Part shown: in pieces, positions 1 to 12,043 of the stretch | Layout of the letters: every line of letters starts with the position of its first letter | How positions within the stretch are numbered: the first letter of the stretch is position 1 | NCBI RefSeq assembly: GCF_003286125.1 | Contig: NZ_QMED01000034.1 | Coordinates: 1 to 51,790 of the forward strand | DNA: 51,790 nt | Source: Algibacillus agarilyticus | GTDB taxonomy: Bacteria; Pseudomonadota; Gammaproteobacteria; Enterobacterales; Alteromonadaceae | Direction: 5' to 3' | The notes under the pieces: generated by a model | The model's database searches: none | What the model was told of the DNA's origin: nothing | What the model saw: only the letters and a program-made list of their open reading frames with translations | Program-made: the position numbers and the translations under genes

Positions 1-74
1 TTAGAACGACGCAGGAGCCAAAGTCGAGAGTAAGCGCTGACAATGAACCATAAAACCTGAGCGCAAAGACTATA
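1..74 (-). repeat. Dispersed repeat A, copy 1 (partial, cut by window edge)
   Basis: This stretch matches the right end of the repeat at 41849-42120 and, in reverse complement, the left end of the repeat at 22514-22738. Shared blocks include GACGCAGGAGCC and GTAAGCGCTGACAATGAACC, and all copies end with GACTATA. The remainder lies upstream of the window. No open reading frame is evident. Confidence 0.85.
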
Positions 75-174
75 TTCACTTTAATTGATACTGACTGAAG
101 TAATTAACTTCACTTTTATATTAATAGGCTTAAAATAGGTCACTATAAACACTCGCTATTTTTATGGATAAAAT

Positions 175-1410
175 ATGCCCAATAGTCATCTTCTCGATGC
201 CGATATTTTAATTATAGGCGGCGGCATAGTCGGAGCCGCAACCGCCTTAAAATTAAAACAAACTTATCCTCAGTATTCCGTTATGCTGCTTGAGAAAGAA
301 TCACAAGTTGCAAAACATCAAACGGGTCGAAATAGCGGCGTGATCCATGCTGGCGTTTACTACCCCCCTGAAAGCCTAAAAGCACAATTCTGTCGAGCGG
401 GTTTAAAAGCCATAAAAGCGTTTTGCATTGAGCACCATATTAAGTTTGATGAATGTGGGAAATTAATTGTCGCCACGACTGAACTTGAACTAACCCGTTT
501 AGAAGCTCTTGCCACCCGCTGCGCGGAAAACAAGTTACATTACCAGTGGCTGAACACCCAAGAATTACATAAAGCAGAACCCAATATCACCGGCTTAGCG
601 GCCATTTTAATCGAAGAAACGAGCATTGTAGATTATAAAGAAATAACACAATGCATGATGGATGATTTTGTCGATTGGGGGGGAAGCTATTGGCTCGACT
701 GCAAAGTAAATAATATCTATGAAACAAGTCAAGGTGTAGAGCTCGATACCACTCAAGGCCGCTTTAAAACAAAATACCTAATATGTTGCGCGGGTATCAT
801 GGCCGATAAGTTAGCCAAACTGGCCGGTATTGAAGTTGATTTTCAGATGTTACCCTTTAGAGGTGAATATTATCGTTTAAATTCACAACATAATAATATA
901 GTTAAACACCTGATTTATCCGGTGCCTGATCCAGAGTTACCCTTCTTAGGGATCCATTTAACAAAAATGATCGATGGCAGTGTTACTGTCGGGCCCAATG
1001 CGATTTTAGGTTGGAAACGTGAAGGCTACAATAAATTTAATTTTAGCTGGGCTGACAGTAAAGAAATTATTCAATTCAGTGGGTTTTGGCGAATATTAAA
1101 ACATAATTATAAACACGCTTTTAATGAATTGATTAATTCATTGAGTAAAAGCCAATATTTACGCCAAGTTAAAAAATATTGTCCAAGCCTAAAAAAATCA
1201 GATTTAACCCCCTACCCTGTCGGTATTAGAGCACAAGCTGTCAGCTTTAAAGGTGAATTAATACATGATTTTTTATTTAAAAAAACAACACGTACTTTAC
1301 ATGTTTGTAACGCCCCATCACCAGCGGCTACATCAAGTATGCCAATCGCTGAGCATGTAGTTTCACAACTGGAAGATTTAATTAAAATAAATGAAGAAAC
1401 TAACATTTAA
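175..1410 (+). CDS. lhgO: L-2-hydroxyglutarate oxidase (LhgO/YgaF family)
   Basis: This is a 411-aa FAD-dependent oxidoreductase of the DAO family. It should oxidise L-2-hydroxyglutarate to 2-oxoglutarate, passing electrons to the quinone pool at the inner face of the membrane. The N-terminal Rossmann dinucleotide motif IIGGGIVGAA lies at residues 13-22, followed by the E of the ribose-binding strand (LLEKE). The family-typical block RNSGVIHAGVYY is at about residues 52-63, and the C-terminal FAD-contact region (PSPAATSSMPIAEHV) is intact. Length is close to that of E. coli LhgO. The ATG at 175 has only a weak upstream GGA. The gene stands alone, with a repeat upstream and an independent ompA-like gene downstream. 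A related DAO-family dehydrogenase is the main alternative. Confidence 0.85.
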   Translation: MPNSHLLDADILIIGGGIVGAATALKLKQTYPQYSVMLLEKESQVAKHQTGRNSGVIHAGVYYPPESLKAQFCRAGLKAIKAFCIEHHIKFDECGKLIVATTELELTRLEALATRCAENKLHYQWLNTQELHKAEPNITGLAAILIEETSIVDYKEITQCMMDDFVDWGGSYWLDCKVNNIYETSQGVELDTTQGRFKTKYLICCAGIMADKLAKLAGIEVDFQMLPFRGEYYRLNSQHNNIVKHLIYPVPDPELPFLGIHLTKMIDGSVTVGPNAILGWKREGYNKFNFSWADSKEIIQFSGFWRILKHNYKHAFNELINSLSKSQYLRQVKKYCPSLKKSDLTPYPVGIRAQAVSFKGELIHDFLFKKTTRTLHVCNAPSPAATSSMPIAEHVVSQLEDLIKINEETNI

Positions 1411-1568
1411 GGTTTTTTTATATCAAAATTGCATGATAGAATCGCCGAAAATAAAGGGTGGTTTAATATACAAAAAGATAATAAAACACCTATAAAATCA
1501 CTAACTTTTAACATAGCTAATGTAGTGTTACGAGATACATATAATTAACAAGGAAAAGGAATACAATC

Positions 1569-2702
1569 ATGAAAAAAATAATCAGTGCTTTATTACTACC
1601 TTCAGCTTTAATGGCCGGTAGTGCAGTAGCCGCCGATTTAGACTTCAACGACATTAAAAACAAAACATATATCACGGGTGGTGCAGCCAATGTAATGTTT
1701 GATAGTGATCGAAATATGGATGATAGTCTTGCACCATTTGGTGGTCTTGGTTTTCAATTCAAACCTAAATGGGCAGCCGAGTTAAATTATTTAATGACCT
1801 CTGCTGATGTGCCACATACTAAAGGCTCAACTGAGTTTGATATCGCCTCATTATTAGGTATTTATAACTACAAGCCAGCAGGAACAGATAGTATTCAAGC
1901 ACGTGCTGGTTTAGCCAAATACAACTTTGGTGGTTGGGATGCGGGTAGCGAAACAGCTTTACGCGTAGGTGTTGGTTACGATAAATACATTAAAGATAAC
2001 TTAAGTGTAAACGTATTTTTAGACGCATTATACTCATTTGGTGACGGCGAAATTGATGTTATCCCTGGTATTGGTCTTAAATACTACTTTGGTGATGTAA
2101 CTAAAAAATCAACCCCAGCTAAACCAGCTCCGAAGCCTGTAGCAGCAAAACCGGCTCCGGTTAAGCCAGTTGATACAGACAGAGACGGTATTGAAGATAA
2201 ATTTGATAACTGTCCTAATACAGCCGCTAACATCAAAGTCGATGCAAAAGGCTGCGAGTTAGATGATGATAAAGATGGTATTGCAAACAGCCAAGATAAG
2301 TGTGCTAACACACCAATGGGCGCACAAATTGATGCAATGGGTTGTCGTGTAGTGCTAGAAGCCGCTATTAATGTCAATCTAGATGTTAAATTTGCGAATA
2401 ACAGCATGGAAGTAGCACCACAGTATCATGAAGATATGGCAACAGTTGCTCAATACATGAAACGCTACCCTGATGCACAAGTAGAAATACAAGGGTATAC
2501 GGATTCACGTGGTTCTGAAGCTTATAACCAAAAGCTTTCTGAAAAACGTGCTCAAGCCGTTATGCAATATATAATCAACAACTTTAACGTTAAAGGTGAG
2601 AACATTTCATCTAAAGGTTACGGCGAATCAAAACCAATTGCAGATAACATGCTTGCAGCCGGTCGTGAACAAAACCGTCGTGTTGTTGCCGTTATTAAAT
2701 AA
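1569..2702 (+). CDS. OmpA-family outer-membrane porin with thrombospondin type-3 repeats
   Basis: The 377-aa protein begins with a clear signal peptide (MKKIISALLL..., cleavage after AVA near residue 21). Residues ~25-175 form an OmpA-like eight-stranded beta-barrel region with alternating aromatic strands. A Pro/Ala/Lys linker (~178-197) follows. Two calcium-binding type-3 repeats of the DTDRDGIEDKFDNCP kind occupy ~197-255. The C-terminal OmpA peptidoglycan-binding domain (~265-377) includes GYTDSRGSEAYNQKLSEKRA and ends with the usual REQNRRV block. The protein would anchor the outer membrane to the cell wall. A good AAGGA ribosome-binding site precedes the ATG, and a strong terminator follows the stop. 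It is monocistronic. Confidence in the family is high; a specific role is not assignable. Confidence 0.92.
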   Translation: MKKIISALLLPSALMAGSAVAADLDFNDIKNKTYITGGAANVMFDSDRNMDDSLAPFGGLGFQFKPKWAAELNYLMTSADVPHTKGSTEFDIASLLGIYNYKPAGTDSIQARAGLAKYNFGGWDAGSETALRVGVGYDKYIKDNLSVNVFLDALYSFGDGEIDVIPGIGLKYYFGDVTKKSTPAKPAPKPVAAKPAPVKPVDTDRDGIEDKFDNCPNTAANIKVDAKGCELDDDKDGIANSQDKCANTPMGAQIDAMGCRVVLEAAINVNLDVKFANNSMEVAPQYHEDMATVAQYMKRYPDAQVEIQGYTDSRGSEAYNQKLSEKRAQAVMQYIINNFNVKGENISSKGYGESKPIADNMLAAGREQNRRVVAVIK

Positions 2703-2729
2703 TAAGTAACGACTCACGTGTAATATCTA

Positions 2730-2756
2730 AACCGCTCTCATTGAGCGGTTTTTTTT
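2730..2756 (+). terminator. Rho-independent terminator of the ompA-like gene
   Basis: An AACCGCTC/GAGCGGTT stem with a TCATT loop is followed by a run of eight T, 27 nt after the stop codon. Confidence 0.9.
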
Positions 2757-2761
2757 GCCTT

Positions 2762-3012
2762 ATACCAATCCGTAATAATAAGTGCCCACTCAGCGAGCGT
2801 TTAAATGCGCTTAAATGAAAGAATAGTGGTGCTCTTTTGAGTTCCAGCAACACAGAGTAAGCGCATTATAACTCGCCTGAAAGGAATGCCCCAGCGGCTT
2901 TTGATCTGCGTTATCGGTATTTGAAAGGGAACAACCATTCCTGTACACCGACGCCTTGTTCAAAAACCGCTGGATGCATTCTGAGAGATCACTTATTTAT
3001 ATGAATTGGTAT
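2762..3012 (+). repeat. MITE-like repeat B, copy 1
   Basis: This is a ~251-bp element bounded by inverted ATACCAAT/ATTGGTAT. The longer imperfect terminal repeat also includes AATAAGTG just inside each end. It is almost identical, in reverse complement, to 9827-10081. It encodes no protein. With its flanking terminators it fills the gap between the ompA-like gene and adk. A non-autonomous transposable element is the simplest reading. Confidence 0.85.
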
Positions 3013-3046
3013 TAAATTTAGCCAAGCGGCCTATTTTTAATTGGCA

Positions 3047-3078
3047 TAAAAAAATCCGAAGATATTCATCTTCGGATT
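3047..3078 (-). terminator. Rho-independent terminator of adk
   Basis: A perfect 11-bp stem (AATCCGAAGAT/ATCTTCGGATT) is followed on the minus strand by seven T. It lies about 80 nt downstream of the adk stop. Confidence 0.9.
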
Positions 3079-3156
3079 GATTATGGGTGAACGACAAATA
3101 AACCGGTATTGGCTATTCGCCTACATCACCTTCAGCTTAAAAAGCCTGATATTAAC

Positions 3157-3852
<696 letters not shown>

Positions 3853-4079
3853 TTACACCTTAAGGCCTATTTTTACAAGGTTTCGACGCGATAACCAGCC
3901 AAGAGCTTAACCAATTAATTTTGTTTAGATTATAAAACAATCAACCTTAAATTTAAATTTTAAAGGCTCGCAGCCATTATGTTTAATGGCGATGAGTTCA
4001 TTTTAATAAAAAATGAAAGGGTTGATAATGTTAACAATAATCATAACATTGCAAACGTAAAACATAAAAAACTGACATT

Positions 4080-4108
4080 AAAAAAGGGAGCATTAAGCTC
4101 CCTTTTTT
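4080..4108 (-). terminator. Terminator downstream of htpG
   Basis: The stem AAAAGGGAGC/GCTCCCTTTT with a short ATTAA loop has T runs on both strands, so it could work in both directions. It lies 57 nt beyond the htpG stop. The rest of 3805-4164 holds the adk upstream region; I see no gene there. Confidence 0.88.
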
Positions 4109-4164
4109 CACATTATATTACGTTCAATTAATAATAAATTTAAGCAATTATTTGCTAAATAGAT

Positions 4165-6087
4165 TTATTGAGAAACACGTAATAATAATTTATTTAGACC
4201 GGTTACAAACTGAGATGGATTTTCTAAACTGCCACGCTCAGCTAAAGTCGCTTGTTGTAATAATACATCAACCCATTCTTTGAACGACTCTTCGTCTGCT
4301 TCATCCGCAACACGTTTAATTAAAGCATGTTCAGGGTTCACTTCAAAAATGTATTTAGTTTCTGGAGCAGCTTGACCTGCCGCTTCAAGCAATTTAGCCA
4401 TTTGCGTGTTCATGTCATTTTCATCAGTTGTGATAACAGCAGGCGATTCCGTTAAGCGATGTGAAATTTTCACATCTTTAACTTTGTCACCTAGCGCCGT
4501 TTTAGCACGCTCAATAAAGCTAGCAAATTCTTTTTCAGTGGCTTCATGTTCTTTCTTGGTTTCTTCATCATCTAAATCAGATAAATCAATATTAGCTTTA
4601 GCAACTGATTGGAATTGCTTACCCGCATATTCACTTAAGTGAGACATCAACCACTCATCAATGCGATCAGACATTAATAAGACTTCGATACCTTTCTTGC
4701 GGAATATTTCTAAATGCGGGCTACTTTTAGCCGCATCAAACGTATCAGCCGTAATAAAGAATAGTTTGTCTTGACCTTCTTTCATACGCTCAATGTAAGC
4801 GTCTAAACCAACAACTTGCTCATCAGTGTCAGTATTAGTAGAAGCAAAACGTAATAATTTAGCTACTTTTTCTTTATTAGCATCATCTTCAGCTGGACCT
4901 TCTTTTAAGACATTACCAAACTCTTTCCAGAAAACTTTATAATCGTCTTCTTTATTTTTAGCCATGCGCTCAAGAAGCTGTAAAACTTTTTTAGTGCTAC
5001 CAGAACGAATGCTCTGCGTGACTTTATTATCTTGTAAAATCTCACGTGAAACATTTAAAGGTAAATCATTAGAGTCGATTAAGCCTTTAACAAAACGTAA
5101 GTAGTTTGGTAAGAATTTTTCAGCATCATCCATAATGAATACACGCTGAACATATAACTTGATACCATTTTTAGTGTCGCGATCCCACATGTTGAACGGA
5201 GCACGTTTAGGAATATAAAGTAAGCTAGTGTACTCAGTTTTACCTTCAACTTTACTATGAGTCCACGTTAATGGATCATCAAAGTCATGGGCGATCGTTT
5301 TATAGAACTCTTTATAATCTTCTTCTTTAATGTCTGCTTTTTCACAAGTCCAAAGTGCAGTTCCTTTATTGATAGGCTCCCACTTTGCCGGTTCTGCAGC
5401 AATTTTTTCACCCTCTGGGCCATCTTGCTCAGGCACTTCATCTTTAAACATTTGAACAGGGATATTAATATGGTCAGAATAACGCGTGATCGTAGAGCGT
5501 ACTTTCCAATCATCTAAGAATTCAGCTTCATCTTCGCGTAAATGCAAAGTAATTTCAGTACCACGTTGTGGCACATTGATTTCAGCTAAGGTAAAGTCGC
5601 CTTCACCTTTTGAAGTCCATTCTACACCTTTGCTAGCATCTACACCGGCCGCGCGTGTTTTAACAACCACTTCTTCAGCAACGATAAAGGCAGAATAAAA
5701 ACCAACACCAAATTGACCGATTAATTGAGAGTCTTTTGCTTGGTCGCCTGACAACTTATTAAAAAAGTCTGCCGTACCTGATTTAGCGATTGTGCCTAAA
5801 TTATTAATAACATCGTCTCGAGTCATACCGATGCCGTTATCTGCAATCGTTATTGTTCGAGCTTCTTTGTTGACTGATACACGAACTCTTAAGTCAGCGT
5901 CACCTTCAAACAAATCATTATTTTCGAGGGCTTTAAAGCGTAACTTGTCGGCCGCATCAGATGCATTCGAAACTAATTCACGTAAGAATATTTCTTTGTT
6001 TGAATATAAAGAATGAATCATTAATTGAAGTAATTGCTTTACTTCAGTTTGAAAACCTAACGTTTCTTTTTGCACAGCTTCTGACAT
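4165..6087 (-). CDS. htpG: Molecular chaperone HtpG (Hsp90)
   Basis: This 640-aa cytosolic ATP-dependent chaperone has the GHKL ATPase domain at the N-terminus: [16 protein letters not shown] around residues 35-50, then DNGIGMT and [11 protein letters not shown] as further nucleotide-binding motifs. The middle domain contains SREILQDNK (the catalytic-loop arginine region), and the C-terminal dimerisation domain is full length. An AGGAG ribosome-binding site precedes the ATG. The gene is separated by about 110 bp from murI upstream and is probably transcribed on its own, with heat-shock control expected from family knowledge rather than seen here. Confidence 0.98.
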   Translation of the reverse strand: MSEAVQKETLGFQTEVKQLLQLMIHSLYSNKEIFLRELVSNASDAADKLRFKALENNDLFEGDADLRVRVSVNKEARTITIADNGIGMTRDDVINNLGTIAKSGTADFFNKLSGDQAKDSQLIGQFGVGFYSAFIVAEEVVVKTRAAGVDASKGVEWTSKGEGDFTLAEINVPQRGTEITLHLREDEAEFLDDWKVRSTITRYSDHINIPVQMFKDEVPEQDGPEGEKIAAEPAKWEPINKGTALWTCEKADIKEEDYKEFYKTIAHDFDDPLTWTHSKVEGKTEYTSLLYIPKRAPFNMWDRDTKNGIKLYVQRVFIMDDAEKFLPNYLRFVKGLIDSNDLPLNVSREILQDNKVTQSIRSGSTKKVLQLLERMAKNKEDDYKVFWKEFGNVLKEGPAEDDANKEKVAKLLRFASTNTDTDEQVVGLDAYIERMKEGQDKLFFITADTFDAAKSSPHLEIFRKKGIEVLLMSDRIDEWLMSHLSEYAGKQFQSVAKANIDLSDLDDEETKKEHEATEKEFASFIERAKTALGDKVKDVKISHRLTESPAVITTDENDMNTQMAKLLEAAGQAAPETKYIFEVNPEHALIKRVADEADEESFKEWVDVLLQQATLAERGSLENPSQFVTGLNKLLLRVSQ

Positions 6088-6197
6088 TTAAAACTATCTC
6101 CTGGATGCTATGTTGAATTAATTTAGCTTGAAAAAATAAATGGGGATGAAGAATGGGTATTCAAGTGGAAAGTGATAAAAAGTCTGTTTTTTTTTAA

Positions 6198-6989
6198 TTA
6201 AACGGTAAATGGTCGAACATTAACCTGTTTATTAATTAAATGTGAGATGCGTTGCTCAGCAATATGAGTATCTCCAGAGCAATAAAATAAAGGGTGCGTA
6301 AAGTCAGCTTGCAGAGACAAAATCGATAATGAGTGCAACACGTTTTTAACTTGTTGTGCAACCGCCGCACCAGGTTCAATTATTTGCACAGGGTAATCAA
6401 AACACTCAGTAATCAAAGCCGATATAAACGGATAATGTGTGCACGCTAATACTATAATGCTCGGCTTTAATTTGATTAAATCGGTAAGTGTTTCCGATAT
6501 TTTCTGTTTAATTTGCTCATGAGATATACCAAGCTCAATCATTTCAACCCAGCCTAAACAAGCAATCGGGTACAAGGTGGTTGAAGGGCTTTTATAAGTG
6601 TTAATAAGTAATGAGAGACGCTGACTGTTAATTGTATTTTGCGTTGCTAATATAGCCACATTGGCTTTAAATTCACCAAGTAATGCAGGCTTAACAGCCG
6701 GTTCGATGCCAATAAAAGGAATGCGGTATTTAACTCTTAATTGCTTTATGACCGCAACCGTTGCGGTATTACAGGCAACAACAATTATTTTAACACCTTG
6801 CTCAATCAAAAATTCACTTATTGCGCAGCACCGCTGCCAAAGCATATCCGCCGACTTTTCACCATAGGGTGCATATAATGAATCGGCGATATAAATACAG
6901 CTTTCGTTAGGTAACAGGCGGTTAATTTCACTTAAGAGTGATAAACCACCTACACCAGAATCAAATACACCGATAGGATAGGCAGACAT
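6198..6989 (-). CDS. murI: Glutamate racemase
   Basis: This 263-aa enzyme makes D-glutamate for peptidoglycan. It shows the N-terminal GVFDSGVGGLS motif and both catalytic cysteines in their usual contexts: C73 in VACNTATV and C183 in LACTHYPF. Length is normal. Its start lies 13 nt after the ligA stop on the same strand, so it is very likely co-transcribed behind ligA. There is no sign of the N-terminal extension seen in some enterobacterial forms. Confidence 0.96.
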   Translation of the reverse strand: MSAYPIGVFDSGVGGLSLLSEINRLLPNESCIYIADSLYAPYGEKSADMLWQRCCAISEFLIEQGVKIIVVACNTATVAVIKQLRVKYRIPFIGIEPAVKPALLGEFKANVAILATQNTINSQRLSLLINTYKSPSTTLYPIACLGWVEMIELGISHEQIKQKISETLTDLIKLKPSIIVLACTHYPFISALITECFDYPVQIIEPGAAVAQQVKNVLHSLSILSLQADFTHPLFYCSGDTHIAEQRISHLINKQVNVRPFTV

Positions 6990-7002
6990 TCTATTCTACT
7001 GA

Positions 7003-9042
<2,040 letters not shown>

Positions 9043-9241
9043 TTAAACCAAAAAAAGAAATGACTAAATAATAGACTGATAATTATATTGATAAAAAATG
9101 CATGCGAATATCAAGTCTAACGTTTGGGTTATTATAACAATCTGTTAGAATTTATCGCTATAGTTAGCCAGTAAACATGAACTAAATATTTTATGTTTAC
9201 CTATTTAAATTAATGGGTCAGTTGATCTTCTCGGAGTTTTT

Positions 9242-9727
9242 ATGCCTACTTTTGATATTGTGTCTGAAATAGATGCACCTGAATTACTAAATGCTGTTAA
9301 CAACAGTAAAAAAGAACTCGCTACACGTTTTGATTTTAAAGGTGTTGAATCAGACATTAAATTAAAAGATTTAGTCGTCACGATTTCAACTGAATCAGAA
9401 TTTCAAATTGTCCAAATAATGGAAATTCTTGTTAAAAATTTAGTCCGTCGAAATATCGACACACATTCAATGAAACAAGATGAACAAGTTACTCACAGTG
9501 GTAAAGTCTTTAGTAAAAATTTCACCTTCGCACAAGGTATTGATCAACCTAACGCAAAAAAAATAATAAAAGTCATTAAAGATAAAAAATTAAAAGTGCA
9601 AGCGGCAATCCAAGGTGATCAATTAAGAATTACTGGAAAAAAACGTGATGACTTACAAACCGTGATCGCCACATTAAAAGCAGAATCTCTTGAATTACCA
9701 CTACAGTTCAATAACTTCCGCGATTAA
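9242..9727 (+). CDS. yajQ: YajQ family nucleotide/cyclic-di-GMP-binding protein
   Basis: The 161-aa protein begins MPTFDIVSEIDAPELLNAV and contains ATRFDFKGV, LRITGKKRDDLQ and a C-terminal QFNNFRD, all hallmarks of YajQ (UPF0234). Members fold as two RNP-like domains. Some bind cyclic-di-GMP and act as effector proteins; others are reported to bind nucleic acid. GGAG lies a few bases before the ATG. It is transcribed divergently from ligA. The next plus-strand gene is a degenerate GGDEF protein, but a repeat lies between them, so co-transcription is doubtful. Confidence 0.95.
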   Translation: MPTFDIVSEIDAPELLNAVNNSKKELATRFDFKGVESDIKLKDLVVTISTESEFQIVQIMEILVKNLVRRNIDTHSMKQDEQVTHSGKVFSKNFTFAQGIDQPNAKKIIKVIKDKKLKVQAAIQGDQLRITGKKRDDLQTVIATLKAESLELPLQFNNFRD

Positions 9728-9756
9728 TACTCTTCACGTACACTTAATTTATAACC

Positions 9757-9788
9757 TAATGAACTTTCGAGTTTAAGTAAGTTCATTA
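9757..9788 (+). terminator. Possible terminator or stem-loop after yajQ
   Basis: A 10-bp perfect stem (TAATGAACTT/AAGTTCATTA) with a 12-nt loop lies about 30 nt after the yajQ stop. It lacks a proper T run, so termination is uncertain. Confidence 0.4.
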
Positions 9789-9826
9789 TATCCACTTTAC
9801 CTCCGTTACTATTTACCATTTCATTT

Positions 9827-10081
9827 ATACCAATTCATATAAATAAGTGATCTCTCAGAATGCATCCAGCGGTTTTTGAACAAGGTGTCGGTGTACAGGA
9901 ATGGTTGTTCCCTTTCAAATACCGATAACGCAGGTCAAAAGCCGCTGGGGCATTCCTTTCAGGCGAGCTTTATTAAATGCGCTTACTCTGTGTTGATCGA
10001 CCTCAAAAGAGCACCATTATTCTTTCATTTAAGCGCATTTAAACGCTCGCTGAGTGGGCACTTATTATTACGGATTGGTAT
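9827..10081 (-). repeat. MITE-like repeat B, copy 2 (inverted relative to copy 1)
   Basis: This is a ~255-bp near-identical reverse complement of 2762-3012, bounded by ATACCAAT and ATTGGTAT. Two short reading frames inside it are artefacts. It ends about 70 bp before the start of the GGDEF-like gene, so it forms part of that gene's upstream region. Confidence 0.85.
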
Positions 10082-10151
10082 TATTCAAAGCCCATCATGC
10101 GAATGTGATAAAAAGCTTCTATACTTACTATTCAAGATATAGGAGTTTGCA

Positions 10152-10646
10152 ATGGCGTTTTCTTTCCAAAATTCAAGTTTCAAAGATCCTGATACTGGCG
10201 TTTATAATCTTAATTATTTTATGGAAATACTTTTTAGAGAATGGCATCGATTAATGCGAGATAACGAGCGCTTGTCATTAGTTTTAATACACCCTTCATA
10301 TAATTCCAATGAGCATGTAAACGAAGCTAAAGCAGTAGCCAGTATTCTTGACCAATCAACCTATCGTGCCAGTGATTTAGTTTCAAAATTAAATAAAGAT
10401 GACTTTTTGCTTGGCTTATTTAGCCTAAATAAGCAAGGTACAGATGTTATTGTTGATCGTATTTTACAGCAATCAAATCTATTAAAAGCTAAATACGGTG
10501 TAGAAATTTGGGCAAGTGGTATTAATTTATGCCCGAATAGTCAAATTAATTTAGAACGTGTATTTGATGATTTACAAATATTGTTGAATAGCTCAGAAAT
10601 TAATAATGAACAGCATTATAAAATCCAAGAATATATAGCGCATTAA
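10152..10646 (+). CDS. Degenerate GGDEF-domain protein (probably not an active cyclase)
   Basis: This 164-aa soluble protein aligns by eye with a lone GGDEF domain. It opens DPDTGVYNLNYFME (residues 12-25), equal to the usual DxLTGLxNRRxF. Then comes EWHRLMRDNERLSLVLI, with RASDLVSKLNKDDF at 72-85. The signature GGDEF loop is therefore replaced by NKDDF, and the first metal-binding aspartate region (usually LxxIDxD) reads VLIHPS. Catalytic diguanylate cyclase activity is therefore unlikely. It could still bind nucleotide or act as a protein-interaction module. A good AGGAG precedes the ATG. The neighbour yajQ encodes a family with c-di-GMP binders, a suggestive but unproven link. A terminator follows. 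Confidence 0.75.
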   Translation: MAFSFQNSSFKDPDTGVYNLNYFMEILFREWHRLMRDNERLSLVLIHPSYNSNEHVNEAKAVASILDQSTYRASDLVSKLNKDDFLLGLFSLNKQGTDVIVDRILQQSNLLKAKYGVEIWASGINLCPNSQINLERVFDDLQILLNSSEINNEQHYKIQEYIAH

Positions 10647-10688
10647 GTAATTAGGTTAAAGTGAGATGCGTGCGAAGGTGATAAATAC

Positions 10689-10714
10689 AAAAAAGGGCCA
10701 ATGGCCCTTTTTTT
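10689..10714. terminator. Bidirectional terminator between convergent genes
   Basis: The stem AAAAAGGGCC/GGCCCTTTTT with loop AAT has T runs on both strands. It serves the GGDEF-like gene (plus) and overlaps the stop codon of the TPR gene (minus). Confidence 0.9.
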
Positions 10715-11966
10715 AGATTTTTACGTTTTTGCGTTCTGCAGTATCTTTTATATACCCGAGCCAGCCAGAAGCTGAGCGTCGTGTTGATTTCTCTTTCTTA
10801 GCTGCTAATGCAATTTTATATGCATTTTTATAATCGCCGCTATAGAAATGGGCTTCGATTAAAGATAAGCGAATTTTATCAGATTTATCAGAACCTAACT
10901 CAACCGCTTTATTATAAGCAACAATTGCTTTCTTATAGTCTTCGTCCATCAACAGTAAATCGCCGATACGCTTATAATAACCAGGATCTTGAGTTTTCTC
11001 AGCCGCTAATTGATAGTACTTAGCAGACTTTTTAAACTCTTGAGATTGATGCAAGTAATTAGCTAATGACACTAAATTCTTTTCATCTTTGGCTATTATG
11101 CCTTCATTCATGTAGCGTTCTTGAATTAATGCAGCTTGATATGGAATAGCATAAGCAGCATATAATTGGGCAAGTGCAACAAAATGATTAGGCTTCTTCA
11201 AATGACCTTGCTTGTGTGCTAAATCAAATGAAGATAACGCTTTTTCGTAATCTTCGTGTAATAAATAAAATTGACCTAACTGTATCCAATAACGACCTTC
11301 TTCAGGAAAATGGCTAATGGCTTCAGAAACAACTTCAGCAGCTTCTTTATACATTTTACGTTCGTAATATGAACTCACCTTCATCATATATGGTGCAGGC
11401 TTTTGTTTTTTGTATAACGCGATAGCTCTGTCAGCTGGGTCAATAATTTTATCTAATTGCTTTAATTGGTAATACGCTTGAGACATTCTTACGTATATTT
11501 CAGGATCTTCTTTACCAGAAAATTCCATCCAATGTTTATAACCAGATAAGGCTTCTTTATGATTACCTTCTTGAAGATTTAGATCCGCAAGTAATTTAAT
11601 CGCAGCTTCATGCTCATTCGGGTTTAGTACATCTAAGTCAACGGCTTCTTTCAAAAGCTTGATCGCTTTATCAGCTCCACCTTTTTGACCCGCGTACATA
11701 TTACCTAATAAGCGCTTAACAAAAGCTTGATCAAACTCTTTTTTAGCCTCTATCTCTTCTAACATAGTAATCGCATCATTGATACGCTCTTCAGCGTAGG
11801 CATCAAAAGCTGCTTGAACTTTTTTACCAACTGATTGAGACATTACTTGTGTTTTGCGTTTTTCTTTCTTCTCTTCAGCAGCCACACTCGGAAATGATAA
11901 ACAAATAGCTAAACTCGCTAAACCAATTCCTGTGGTAACAGCTTTAAGTGCACGAGAGAAATTCAT
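10713..11966 (-). CDS. Periplasmic TPR protein of the TonB2-type operon
   Basis: This 417-aa protein has a signal peptide (hydrophobic core ~13-24, cleavage near SVAA at ~30). Multiple tetratricopeptide repeats span about 45-400, e.g. GRYWIQLGQFYLLHEDYEKAL and a later GYYKRIGDLLLMDEDYKKA. It is the last gene of the DUF3450-ttpC-exbB-exbD-tonB-TPR set, starting 77 nt after the tonB stop with its own GAGG ribosome-binding site. From family knowledge, this TPR partner is conserved in TonB2-type clusters of Vibrio, Shewanella and Alteromonadales and probably scaffolds the complex in the periplasm. Its exact function is not visible in the sequence. Confidence 0.85.
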   Translation of the reverse strand: MNFSRALKAVTTGIGLASLAICLSFPSVAAEEKKEKRKTQVMSQSVGKKVQAAFDAYAEERINDAITMLEEIEAKKEFDQAFVKRLLGNMYAGQKGGADKAIKLLKEAVDLDVLNPNEHEAAIKLLADLNLQEGNHKEALSGYKHWMEFSGKEDPEIYVRMSQAYYQLKQLDKIIDPADRAIALYKKQKPAPYMMKVSSYYERKMYKEAAEVVSEAISHFPEEGRYWIQLGQFYLLHEDYEKALSSFDLAHKQGHLKKPNHFVALAQLYAAYAIPYQAALIQERYMNEGIIAKDEKNLVSLANYLHQSQEFKKSAKYYQLAAEKTQDPGYYKRIGDLLLMDEDYKKAIVAYNKAVELGSDKSDKIRLSLIEAHFYSGDYKNAYKIALAAKKEKSTRRSASGWLGYIKDTAERKNVKI

Positions 11967-12043
11967 AAATACCTCATTAATATCACTTTAAGCGGTTTGG
12001 TTTAGTCAAAACTAAACCAAACCTAGGCATAACTAAACGGTTA

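Noticed and set aside
5287-5698. Plus-strand frames inside htpG
   Set aside because: Antisense shadows of a strongly conserved coding gene; no start signals.
9876-10254. Two short plus-strand reading frames overlapping repeat B copy 2
   Set aside because: They lie within or run out of the MITE, have no ribosome-binding site, and overlap the real GGDEF-like gene in another frame.
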